Positions 1-6,263 of a stretch of 6,434 nt of DNA are shown here, piece after piece. The notes below the pieces were generated by a model. It saw only the letters and a program-made list of their open reading frames with translations. It ran no database searches and was not told the DNA's origin. Made by a program: the position numbers and the translations under genes. Position 1 is the stretch's first letter. Each line of letters opens with the position of its first letter. Source of the DNA: CAYZJD01 sp964478455 (GTDB taxonomy: Bacteria; Acidobacteriota; Terriglobia; Bryobacterales; Bryobacteraceae); the NCBI GenBank assembly GCA_964478455.1, contig CAYZJD010000281.1, positions 1-6,434 on the forward strand. Reading direction: 5' to 3'.

Positions 1-325
1 CGTCCGGCGCCGCGACGTAGATCATCGAGAACATCATCACCGGCTCGAGGCCCAGATCCCGGCACCGCCTTGCGAGTTCGCGCGCTTTCGAGGGCGGATC
101 ATCGGCGGCGATCACCGGCACGTCGTTGCGGCCCGGCTCGTCGTGCGTCGTCCCCCAGCCGACGAACCGGTGGCCTGCCCGCGCGATACCCTCGAGGGCG
201 CGCTGGAGAGGGAACGGCGCATAGGGCAGCGTCATGCACCCGATCTGGAACTTCGTGAGTGCGGCGGATTGCGAAGCCCGGGCCGCCAGAGCGGCACCGG
301 CGGCGAAGAACTGCCGGCGTGTCAT
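1..325 (-). CDS. Exported sugar phosphate isomerase/epimerase-like TIM-barrel protein (3' end outside window)
   Basis: Reading leftwards from the ATG at 325-323, 108 codons stay open to the window edge. The product begins MTRRQFFAAGAALAARASQS, a twin-arginine leader (RRQFF, then an Ala-rich stretch) that suggests export by Tat. After residue 24 come KFQIGCMTLPYAPFPL, an Ala-rich helix (ALEGIARAG) and the strand HRFVGWG. This 'first barrel strand, then one helix, then G-x-R/H-x-V-G-W' pattern is typical of the xylose isomerase-like TIM-barrel (AP endonuclease 2) family, as are the later LARRCRDLGLEPVMMFS segment and its position. The catalytic Glu/His metal ligands lie beyond the window, so activity cannot be judged. 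A strong GGAGG lies 7 nt upstream and fixes the start. The gene is divergent from the amidohydrolase gene, 44 bp away. Family assignment is by recognition from a fragment; the substrate is unknown. Confidence 0.72.
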   Translation of the reverse strand, partial: MTRRQFFAAGAALAARASQSAALTKFQIGCMTLPYAPFPLQRALEGIARAGHRFVGWGTTHDEPGRNDVPVIAADDPPSKARELARRCRDLGLEPVMMFSMIYVAAPD

Positions 326-369
326 CGATCAGCCTCCATCGACAGCAATGTAGTGTATTGTAGTCACCG
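326..369. promoter_or_regulatory. Short divergent intergenic region, probably with back-to-back promoters
   Basis: These 44 bp separate two divergent start codons and are AT-richer than the flanking genes. On the reverse strand TACAAT (362-357) matches the sigma-70 -10 consensus at five of six bases, but I find no convincing -35 at 16-18 bp. On the forward strand TATTGT (356-361) is a weaker -10-like hexamer, also without a good -35. The rightward ATG at 370 has no purine-rich Shine-Dalgarno before it, so its mRNA may have a very short leader. Promoters must lie here or inside the 5' coding ends; exact positions are inference. Confidence 0.35.
333..337 (-). promoter_or_regulatory. Ribosome binding site of the leftward isomerase-like gene
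   Basis: The reverse strand reads GGAGG, then seven bases, then ATG at 325-323. It is a near-perfect Shine-Dalgarno sequence at good spacing. It supports a leftward gene start that is otherwise known only from an open frame cut by the window edge. Confidence 0.75.
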
Positions 370-1173
370 ATGAACCATCAAACGACTCGCAGGGCCTTTC
401 TTGCCGGAGCCACTGCGGCTGGCATGAGTAGGGCCCAAGCAAAACCGCTTGTCATCGACGCGCACTGCCACGCCGGGCATGGCACGGGCATGTCGGCGCC
501 GTGGACGACGCGGGCAGACGTTGACGTCACGCTGCGCAACATGAAAGAGGCCGGGATCGACCGCACCATCATCTTTCCGATCAACAACACCGAGTACGAG
601 AAGCCGAATCAGGAAATCGCCGAGATCTGCCGCCGGTATCCGGACAAGTTCATCGGCTTCGCCAAGCACGATCCGCAGACGGAGGCGGGCCGGATCGCGG
701 CGATGCTGCGCCGCGAGGTCAGGGAACTCGGGCTGAAGGGCTTGAAGCTCCATCGGCTGCCGACGCGGGAGGTGCTCGACACCGTGGCCGAGCTAGGCAT
801 CCCGGTTCTCTATCATCCCGAGAAGGTCGTCAACTATCACATGATTGCGGCCGAGTACCCGCAGGTGCCGTTCATCATGGCGCACCTCGGCAGTTTTGGC
901 TCGGCCGAGTGGACCGATCACCTGGCCGCGATCGGCATCGCCAGGCGGTACCCGAACGTCTACCTGGACACTTCCGGAGTGGTGTTCTGGAAGTTCCTGG
1001 AGATGGCGGTGAAGGAGTTGGGCCCGGAGAAGATCATCTTCGGCAGCGACGGCCCGGAGCTGGATTCAAGGGTGGAGCTATACAAGGTCCGCCTGCTGAA
1101 GTTGCCGCCCGCCGACGAAGCGAAGGTGGTGGGCGGCAACATTCTGCGGCTCTTGCCGAAGGGGAGCGTATAG
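370..1173 (+). CDS. Tat-exported amidohydrolase-2 family metal-dependent hydrolase
   Basis: The 267-residue product begins with a twin-arginine leader (TTRRAFLAG at residues 5-13) and a likely AxA-type cleavage after RAQA (residue 24), so the enzyme probably acts outside the cytoplasm. The mature part is a compact TIM barrel of the amidohydrolase-2 family. It shows the first-strand metal motif DAHCH (30-34), GLKGLKLH (121-128) after strand four, HPE (149-151), AHLGS with His172, YLDTSG (198-203), and the catalytic Asp in FGSDGPE (Asp227). GGNILRLL (255-262) is the usual C-terminal helix. All expected metal and catalytic positions look present, so it should be active. Related enzymes are hydrolases, lactonases or decarboxylases; the substrate cannot be assigned. 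The next gene follows 11 bp downstream and probably shares its transcript. No Shine-Dalgarno precedes the ATG, but the Tat motif directly after it supports this start. Confidence 0.85.
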   Translation: MNHQTTRRAFLAGATAAGMSRAQAKPLVIDAHCHAGHGTGMSAPWTTRADVDVTLRNMKEAGIDRTIIFPINNTEYEKPNQEIAEICRRYPDKFIGFAKHDPQTEAGRIAAMLRREVRELGLKGLKLHRLPTREVLDTVAELGIPVLYHPEKVVNYHMIAAEYPQVPFIMAHLGSFGSAEWTDHLAAIGIARRYPNVYLDTSGVVFWKFLEMAVKELGPEKIIFGSDGPELDSRVELYKVRLLKLPPADEAKVVGGNILRLLPKGSV

Positions 1174-1176
1174 GAG
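1172..1176 (+). promoter_or_regulatory. Ribosome binding site that fixes the start of the GH20-like gene
   Basis: AGGAG overlaps the TAG stop of the amidohydrolase gene and lies 8 nt before the ATG at 1185. The frame stays open upstream to an ATG at 909, but that stretch lies inside the amidohydrolase gene in another frame. This site and the signal peptide right after 1185 identify the true start and suggest coupled translation. Confidence 0.75.
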
Positions 1177-1184
1177 AACGATCG

Positions 1185-3404
1185 ATGGGCGCGAGATTCA
1201 TCCTGGCGCTGGCCGCGCTGAGCTTCTCCGCCACAGCGCAGAATTTGACGGACCTGTGGCTCCGGGGATACTCCGTGATTCCAACGCCTCAGCGAGTCCA
1301 GCTCAGTGCCGGCGAGGTGTTTCTCGACGGCCTTTGGGGTCTGGATGCAGGCAAGCTCGGCGACAAGCACATCGCCGTCAGGACCTTGCTTGAAGACGCC
1401 GCCGAATTCCACCAGTTGTCTCTCCGGCGCGGAGCGGCGGGCAAGGTGATCCGGCTTGCGGTCGCGCCCGGCACGGTGAAAACCGGGCGCGAGCCGGAGA
1501 TTGACCGCCAGGCGTACCGGCTGCGGATCGACCATCCGTTGATCGAGATCAGCGGCAACGGCGACGCCGGCTTGTTTTACGGAGTGCAGACGCTGCTGCA
1601 ATTGCCGCGTCGAGACGCCGCCGGGAGATTGCTGCTGCCGAAAGGTGCGATCGAAGACTGGCCCAGGCTCGAACTTCGATTCCTTCACTGGGACACCAAG
1701 CACCACCAGGACCGGATGGAGACGCTGAAGCGGTACCTCGATTGGGCGGCCCGGTTCAAAGTCAACATGATCGGCTTCGAGCTGGAGGACAAGTTCGAAT
1801 ACCCGTCGCACCCGGTGATCGGCGCGCCGGGCGCGTTCACCGCCGCCGAGCTTCAGCAGATTGTGAACTACGGGCTGGAGCGGTACATCCAGGTGGTCCC
1901 TGTGATTCAGGCGCCGGCTCACATGGCTTACGTGCTGAAGCATCCCGAATTCGCCGAACTGCGCGCCGACGGAAACAACTACCACTCCAACTGGTGCGAC
2001 CCGCGCACGTACGAACTGATCTTTTCGATGTACGACGACGTGATCAAAGCGACCCAGGGCGTCAACTTCCTATTCGTCTCGACGGATGAGGTGTATTACG
2101 CGGGGATCGATCCGCGGTGCCCGAAGCCTTACAACGAGGAGAACCGCAGCCTGGCGTGGGTGGAGTTCGTCCAACGGGCGCACGCACACCTGAAGAAGCA
2201 AGGGCGCAGGATGCTGATCTGGGCCGAGTACCCGCTGCTGGCCGAGCACGTCAAGCTGCTGCCGGCGGACATCATCGACGGCGTGATCGGCGAGGAGGAA
2301 TACCTGGAGCCGGAGAACAAGCTCGGCATGCGGCAGCTTGCTTACACCTACGTGCAGGGCGCCGAGTTCCTGTTTCCCAATCTGCTGCCTATTGAAAGTG
2401 AGAAGGGACTCACACGGGGGCACCTGGACTCTGTTTACGAGAGGATCGGATTCGGCCGGCACTGGCGGGGCAAGCCGATCGGCGTCTTCGGCGCAGCCTG
2501 GGACGATTCCGGCCTGCACAACGAGACGTTCTGGCTCGGCTGGTCGGCCGTGGCGCAGTACGGCTGGAATCCGCGCGCTGCGCCACTGGACCAGCACGTC
2601 GAGGAGTTCATGAGCTTCTACTATGGCCCGCGGGTCACCGGGATGACAGAGATCTACCGGCAGATGCAGCGGCAGGCGCGCGCGTGGGAACGCACGTGGG
2701 ACCGCGTGGTTTCGAGGGTGCGCGGGCCGGGTTATGGAAACTCTTACGGCAAGGGCATCGGGACCACCCGGAGGGATCTGGCGCTTCCGGCGCCACCGCT
2801 GCCGAAGATGCCTGCGCTCGCGGTCGAGCCCGTGATCCGCGAGAAGTACGCCACCTACCTTGCCGAGGCGCGCGCCCGGATGCTGGAAAACGAACAGCTC
2901 ATCGAGGCCCTCCAGGCGAACTTCCGGCGCGCTGACAGGAACCGGTACAACCTGGAAGTCTTTCTCGCGCTGGCCAAGTTCATGGGCCATCACTGGCGCC
3001 TGCTCACGGACATGCTGGAGGCGGAACAGAGCCTGTTGAACGCTGCCGAGAGCGCGGGAAAAAACAAACCGGAGGAGGCAGTCGGCCACCTCGTAGCCGC
3101 CCACAACCGGATTGAGCGGACGCGCAAGGCAGGAGAGGAAGCCTTCGCCGCGTTGACGGCTGTCTACGAGAAGAGCCGCTATCCGAAGGGCCGGACGGTC
3201 GGCGGCAGGAAGTTCTATCACGTGCTTGACGACACCAAGGACCACTGGGCGGACCGCACGCCGGATGCAAGCTTCATGATGATCCCCGAGCGGAGCATCG
3301 GCCTCGATCGGTGGGCGAAGGATCTTGCGCGGATGGTCCAGGAGTACGCCAGGACGAATAACGTACCGGTGAAAGGCCTGGGCGAAGCGCGCCTGGAGGA
3401 GTGA
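1185..3404 (+). CDS. Exported GH20-like glycoside hydrolase (beta-N-acetylhexosaminidase superfamily)
   Basis: The 739-residue product starts with a Sec-type signal peptide (hydrophobic residues 5-16, cleavage likely after ATA at 18). Residues about 28-155 match the GH20b-type alpha/beta domain that precedes GH20 barrels: YSVIPTPQRVQL near the start and the closing AGLFYGVQTLLQLPR (128-142). The barrel begins at EDWPRLELRFLHWDTKHH (157-174) and continues through FKVNMIGFELEDKFEYP (191-207), VPVIQAPAHMAYVLKHPEF (238-256) and FLFVSTDEVYYAG (295-307). Asp301-Glu302 lie where GH20 enzymes carry their catalytic Asp-Glu pair, although the usual H-x-G-G before it is replaced by V-S-T. A Trp/Gly-rich strand GVFGAAWDDSGLHNETFWLGW (433-453) resembles the late barrel. 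About 250 further residues (490-739) are helical and charged and I do not recognise them. Likely role: periplasmic or surface release of N-acetylhexosamine or a related sugar. The substrate is uncertain because the subfamily is divergent. Confidence 0.75.
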   Translation: MGARFILALAALSFSATAQNLTDLWLRGYSVIPTPQRVQLSAGEVFLDGLWGLDAGKLGDKHIAVRTLLEDAAEFHQLSLRRGAAGKVIRLAVAPGTVKTGREPEIDRQAYRLRIDHPLIEISGNGDAGLFYGVQTLLQLPRRDAAGRLLLPKGAIEDWPRLELRFLHWDTKHHQDRMETLKRYLDWAARFKVNMIGFELEDKFEYPSHPVIGAPGAFTAAELQQIVNYGLERYIQVVPVIQAPAHMAYVLKHPEFAELRADGNNYHSNWCDPRTYELIFSMYDDVIKATQGVNFLFVSTDEVYYAGIDPRCPKPYNEENRSLAWVEFVQRAHAHLKKQGRRMLIWAEYPLLAEHVKLLPADIIDGVIGEEEYLEPENKLGMRQLAYTYVQGAEFLFPNLLPIESEKGLTRGHLDSVYERIGFGRHWRGKPIGVFGAAWDDSGLHNETFWLGWSAVAQYGWNPRAAPLDQHVEEFMSFYYGPRVTGMTEIYRQMQRQARAWERTWDRVVSRVRGPGYGNSYGKGIGTTRRDLALPAPPLPKMPALAVEPVIREKYATYLAEARARMLENEQLIEALQANFRRADRNRYNLEVFLALAKFMGHHWRLLTDMLEAEQSLLNAAESAGKNKPEEAVGHLVAAHNRIERTRKAGEEAFAALTAVYEKSRYPKGRTVGGRKFYHVLDDTKDHWADRTPDASFMMIPERSIGLDRWAKDLARMVQEYARTNNVPVKGLGEARLEE

Positions 3405-3580
3405 GCCGAAGGGCCGGCGCCGTCCCACCATCCCCGTGGAAGTGCTCTCGCCGCAGCGAAATCTCCAGTAGTAGTTTTCTGCTAATTGGTTGAAACTATT
3501 GAACTTCCGCTTGAAAAATCCCTCTTGCTCGATTATGCTGAAAGCCGGACGCGAAGTATCGGAGTTGGAGATTCAAAACC
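3405..3580 (+). other. AT-richer intergenic spacer and 5' leader of the DAHP synthase gene
   Basis: Base composition drops sharply in AT-rich direction from about 3465 to 3535, unlike the flanking genes, which suggests a regulatory spacer. It holds three TTGAA copies (3490-3494, 3499-3503, 3511-3515). A short frame from ATG 3535 stops at TAG 3586-3588 after 17 codons and has no Shine-Dalgarno, so I do not call it a gene. A weak GC hairpin at 3411-3426 lacks a T-tract. No RNA gene or riboswitch is recognisable. Confidence 0.5.
3511..3539 (+). promoter_or_regulatory. Candidate sigma-70 promoter for the DAHP synthase gene
   Basis: TTGAAA (3511-3516, five of six matches to TTGACA) is followed after 17 bp by TATGCT (3534-3539, four of six matches to TATAAT). 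It lies in the AT-rich spacer just upstream of the DAHP synthase frame. Transcription would begin near 3545-3548, after the out-of-frame ATG at 3535. If so, the message must start translation further downstream at a non-standard codon. The match is by eye only. Confidence 0.35.
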
Positions 3581-4393
3581 CTGGTTAGGGCTCGCACTCA
3601 GTTCTTCATTCGGGACGTAGAGATCGGCGGCGATGAATTCGTCGTCATCGCGGGACCGTGTGCCGTCGAATCCGAAGGCCAGCTTCTGGAGGCGGCCCGC
3701 GCGGTAGCCCAGGCGGGCGCGCGGATGCTCCGTGGCGGCGCTTTCAAGCCGCGGACTTCGCCGTACTCCTTCCAAGGCCTGGGAAAAGAAGGGCTCGAGT
3801 TGCTCGCGAAGGCTCGGCAGGCCACGGGCTTGCCGGTGGTCACAGAGGTGATGACTGACACGCAGGTGGATCTCGTGGCCAGATACGCCGACATGCTTCA
3901 GATCGGCTCGCGCAGCATGGAGAACCTGCCGCTTCTCAAGGCAGCAGCGCGCACCGGGCGGCCGCTGCTGCTGAAGCGAGGGATGGTGGCGACCATCGAG
4001 GAGATGGCCGAGGCAGCCGAGTTCCTGGCGGCGAACGGGGCCGAAGAGATCGTTCTCTGCGAGCGGGGGATCCGAACATTTGGGACGGCCACGCGCAACA
4101 CGTGCGACATCGCGGCGGTGCCCCTGCTCAAGAAGCTGACCGGCTTACCCGTGATCCTCGACCCGAGCCACTCGAGCGGCCGGCGCGACCTGGTGCCGGC
4201 ACTGTGCAAGGCAGCCATCGCCGTGGGCGCCGACGGGTTGATCGTCGAAGTGCATCCCGACCCCGCGGCCGCCTGGAGCGACGGCGACCAGTCGCTCAGC
4301 ACCGCCGGCTTCCGGGAAATGATGGCCGAACTGGAGCCTCATCTCAGGGTTTGGAAGGAATCCCGTGGGGCTCTGGCGGCTACGCATGCGTGA
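3581..4393 (+). CDS. aroF: 3-deoxy-7-phosphoheptulonate (DAHP) synthase, type I-beta catalytic core; start codon unresolved
   Basis: DAHP synthase joins phosphoenolpyruvate and erythrose 4-phosphate in the first step of the cytoplasmic shikimate pathway. Numbered from CTG 3581 (270 residues), the family signatures are all visible: VVIAGPCAVES (21-31, metal-ligand Cys27), LRGGAFKPRTSPYSFQG (50-66), LLKRGM (130-135), CERGIRTF (160-167), DPSHSSGRR (194-202, metal His197), VEVHPDP (222-228, metal Glu223) and Asp234. The core is complete and similar in extent to the short archaeal-type enzymes. It lacks the N-terminal ferredoxin-like or chorismate mutase domain that mediates feedback control in many relatives. 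The reading frame opens after TGA 3539-3541 but contains no ATG, GTG or TTG before M49 (3725), which would cut off the GPC motif. CTG 3581 (GGAG 10 nt upstream at 3567-3570) and ATT 3608 are the only candidates. The start at 3581 is a placeholder; an indel is possible. The symbol aroF is by family. Confidence 0.85.
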   Translation: MVRARTQFFIRDVEIGGDEFVVIAGPCAVESEGQLLEAARAVAQAGARMLRGGAFKPRTSPYSFQGLGKEGLELLAKARQATGLPVVTEVMTDTQVDLVARYADMLQIGSRSMENLPLLKAAARTGRPLLLKRGMVATIEEMAEAAEFLAANGAEEIVLCERGIRTFGTATRNTCDIAAVPLLKKLTGLPVILDPSHSSGRRDLVPALCKAAIAVGADGLIVEVHPDPAAAWSDGDQSLSTAGFREMMAELEPHLRVWKESRGALAATHA

Positions 4394-4478
4394 GCGCGTC
4401 AAACGGTTCAGCGCGTTCCTTTCGGATGCGGGGCGCGGCGCCTCGCTTCTGGACGTAACCGACAAGGTGTGTGCCCGA
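4394..4478 (+). other. Gap between aroF and the propeller/cytochrome gene, or N-terminal extension of the latter
   Basis: These 85 bp contain no stop in the downstream gene's frame, which remains open from ATG 4365 and ATG 4386. A start at 4386 would overlap the aroF stop (ATGCGTGA) and add 31 mostly polar, basic residues ahead of the signal peptide, which is unusual for an exported protein. No strong Shine-Dalgarno precedes 4365, 4386 or 4479; AAGG at 4464-4467 lies 11 nt before 4479. I see no terminator or promoter, so read-through from aroF is likely. Confidence 0.4.
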
Positions 4479-6263
4479 ATGGTCTTGCGGTCCGTCTCGC
4501 TTGCTGTTCTTGCGTTCGTGTGCGCCTCCCTTGAAGCGGGACCCGCGCCGGCAAGCCTCGGCCGGATTGCGCCGGGCTACGGCGGGGTGGTGTTCACGCA
4601 ACTCAAGCCGCAAGCCACAGCCTATGATGGCGCGCGGCTCGTTCTTCTGGCGCCGGACGGGTCTCTGAAGGTGCTGGCGGAGGAATTGCACAGCGCAGCG
4701 GATCCGGAGGTTTCCTTCGACGGGAAGCGCATCCTGTTCTCGGGCAAGCCACAGGCGTCAGATTACTGGCAGATCTTTGAGATGCAGGCGGACGGTTCGG
4801 GCATCCGCCAGATTACCCGCGAGCCTGCCGATTGCCGCCACCCGATCTATCAGTCGCAGTTTTTCACTTTGGACGCTCCGGGCGTGTGGTACCAGACCGC
4901 ATTTGTTCGCCGTGACGCCGATGGTTCTTCCGTTCTGTACTCATGCCGCCTGGACGGCTCGGAAGTCCGCCGGCTGACGTTCAATCCGTACGGCGACATG
5001 GATCCCCAACTGCTGCCCGACGGGCGGATCGTGTTTGCGGGCTGGCAGCGGGGTCGTCTTGAACCGGGTGACGAATCGCGGCTGGCGCTGTTCGGCGTCA
5101 ATCTCGACGGGACGGACTACGCGGTCTTCTCCGCTGACGAGAGAGCACGGGCGAAGCGGATGCCCTGCATCACCACCGACCGGCAGGTGGTGTTCGTTGA
5201 ACCGGCGAATCCCGGCTGGGACGGCGAAGGCACACTGGGCGCGGTAACCCTGCGGCGCAACCTGCATTCGTATCGAAAGGTGACTGCGGCGGTTCAGGGC
5301 TTGTTCCATTCCCCGTCGCCGCTGCCCGGCGGTGAGATCCTCGTTGCGCGCCGGGCCGGCAGCGCGGGCACGCACGGCATCTGGCGGTTCCATCCGGCGA
5401 CAAAGCGGATGCTGCCGGTGTTTGACGACCCGAAGCGGCACGAGGTGCAGCCCAAGCTGCTGTACCCACGCGAAGAGCCTGACGGCCGATCCTCGGTGGT
5501 GGACGAGAAAGAACCCAACGGCAGGCTGTACTGCCTGAGCGTCTATACGACGGACTTGCCGAACCGGGAGTGGATGCCGCCGGGGACCGTCAAGCGCGTG
5601 CGCGTGATCGAAGGGATCCCACCGCGAATGGACTCCCGGCTGCTTGGCGAGGTGAACGTCGAGGAAGACGGCTCGTTCAACCTCCAGCTTCCGGCAAACA
5701 CGCCGTTCCGTCTGCAAACCCTCGATGCCGACGGCCTCGCCCTGCGTACGAGCGCCTGGATCTGGGTGCGGAACAGGGAATCGCGCGGCTGTATCGGTTG
5801 TCATGAAGACGGCGAACTCTCGCCGGAGAACCGGCTGGCGAAAGCACTGCTGCGCCCGTCGATTCCGCTCACGCTGGCGCCCCTGCGCCGGCGCACGGTG
5901 GATTTCACCCGCGACGTGCAGCCGGTGCTGGCGAGGAAGTGCTCGAACCGGGCGTGCCATGGCGATGCGGCGCCGCTGAGGCTGGACGACCCAGCGACGC
6001 TGGCGAAGTATGTGCGTCCCGGCAAGGCGCGCCTGAGTCCGCTGGCATGGAGCCTGTTCGGCAGGAGCACGGCGAGACCATGGGACGGCGCCGCACCGCC
6101 GGTGAAGATCCACAAGATGCCGCCCGAGGGATCAACGCCGCTGACCGAACTGGAGCGGAGAACCATCCTCGAGTGGATCGACCTGGGCGCCCGGCTGCCG
6201 GCCGGCGGCATCCTTGCAGGCAACGAGCATCGGCCGCGTGGAGCGGCTGGAGGAAGTCAATGA
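4479..6263 (+). CDS. Exported beta-propeller/cytochrome c protein resembling hydrazine synthase alpha subunit
   Basis: The 594-residue product starts with a signal peptide (MVLRSVSLAVLAFVCASLEA). Residues about 35-320 carry TolB/PD40-like propeller repeats: DPEVSFDGKRILFSG (75-89), LYSCRLDGSEVRRLT (153-167), DPQLLPDGRIVFAGW (175-189), LFGVNLDGTDYAVFS (204-218) and HSPSPLPGGEILVARR (277-292). A beta-rich linker (EEDGSFNLQLPANTPFRLQ, 395-413) leads to RGCIGCHEDGELSPEN (436-451), with a CxxCH heme c motif (438-442). A final cytochrome domain has VDFTRDVQPVLARKC, a CxxxxCH motif (488-494), KMPPEG (546-551, possible Met heme ligand) and a WIDLGA end. Propeller, heme and heme match the order in anammox HzsA, but related proteins occur in many non-anammox bacteria, so hydrazine synthesis is not implied. 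The frame is open upstream to ATG 4386, overlapping the aroF stop; I chose 4479 because the signal peptide begins there. It overlaps the next gene by 4 bp. Confidence 0.78.
   Translation: MVLRSVSLAVLAFVCASLEAGPAPASLGRIAPGYGGVVFTQLKPQATAYDGARLVLLAPDGSLKVLAEELHSAADPEVSFDGKRILFSGKPQASDYWQIFEMQADGSGIRQITREPADCRHPIYQSQFFTLDAPGVWYQTAFVRRDADGSSVLYSCRLDGSEVRRLTFNPYGDMDPQLLPDGRIVFAGWQRGRLEPGDESRLALFGVNLDGTDYAVFSADERARAKRMPCITTDRQVVFVEPANPGWDGEGTLGAVTLRRNLHSYRKVTAAVQGLFHSPSPLPGGEILVARRAGSAGTHGIWRFHPATKRMLPVFDDPKRHEVQPKLLYPREEPDGRSSVVDEKEPNGRLYCLSVYTTDLPNREWMPPGTVKRVRVIEGIPPRMDSRLLGEVNVEEDGSFNLQLPANTPFRLQTLDADGLALRTSAWIWVRNRESRGCIGCHEDGELSPENRLAKALLRPSIPLTLAPLRRRTVDFTRDVQPVLARKCSNRACHGDAAPLRLDDPATLAKYVRPGKARLSPLAWSLFGRSTARPWDGAAPPVKIHKMPPEGSTPLTELERRTILEWIDLGARLPAGGILAGNEHRPRGAAGGSQ
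6249..6253 (+). promoter_or_regulatory. Ribosome binding site of the CRTAC1-like gene inside the preceding gene
   Basis: GGAGG ends 6 nt before the ATG at 6260, within the last codons of the propeller/cytochrome gene. Together with the ATGA start-stop overlap it supports translational coupling of the two exported proteins. Confidence 0.8.

Noticed and set aside
70..373. Forward frames over the leftward isomerase-like gene
   Set aside because: Arg/Ser/Pro-rich translations without motifs; the reverse strand has a Tat leader, a strong ribosome binding site and a TIM-barrel pattern.
909..1184. Upstream extension of the GH20-like gene to ATG 909
   Set aside because: It lies inside the amidohydrolase gene in another frame, encodes low-complexity Arg/Gly/Pro-rich sequence, and the signal peptide and AGGAG site fix the start at 1185.
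960..1985. Antisense frame (341 codons) spanning the amidohydrolase/GH20 junction
   Set aside because: It crosses two well-supported sense genes and shows no family signature; a codon-bias shadow.
3411..3426. GGGCCG-gcgc-CGTCCC hairpin after the GH20-like gene as a terminator
   Set aside because: The stem is short with a mismatch and no T-tract follows, so it is not supported as an intrinsic terminator.
2070..3431. Long antisense frame (453 codons) opposite the GH20-like gene
   Set aside because: It is a shadow of a GC-rich gene: Arg/Pro/Leu-rich with no recognisable motif, and the sense strand encodes a clear family.
3535..3588. 17-codon frame from ATG 3535 as a leader peptide for aroF
   Set aside because: It has no Shine-Dalgarno, no run of aromatic codons as expected for attenuation, and its ATG overlaps the candidate -10 element.
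4365..4478. Start of the propeller/cytochrome protein at ATG 4365 or 4386
   Set aside because: It would place 31-38 polar basic residues before a normal signal peptide, and no ribosome binding site supports it; kept only as an alternative.
4941..6113. Long antisense frame (390 codons) opposite the propeller/cytochrome gene
   Set aside because: Arg/Gln/Pro-rich product without motifs, while the sense strand shows propeller repeats and heme motifs.
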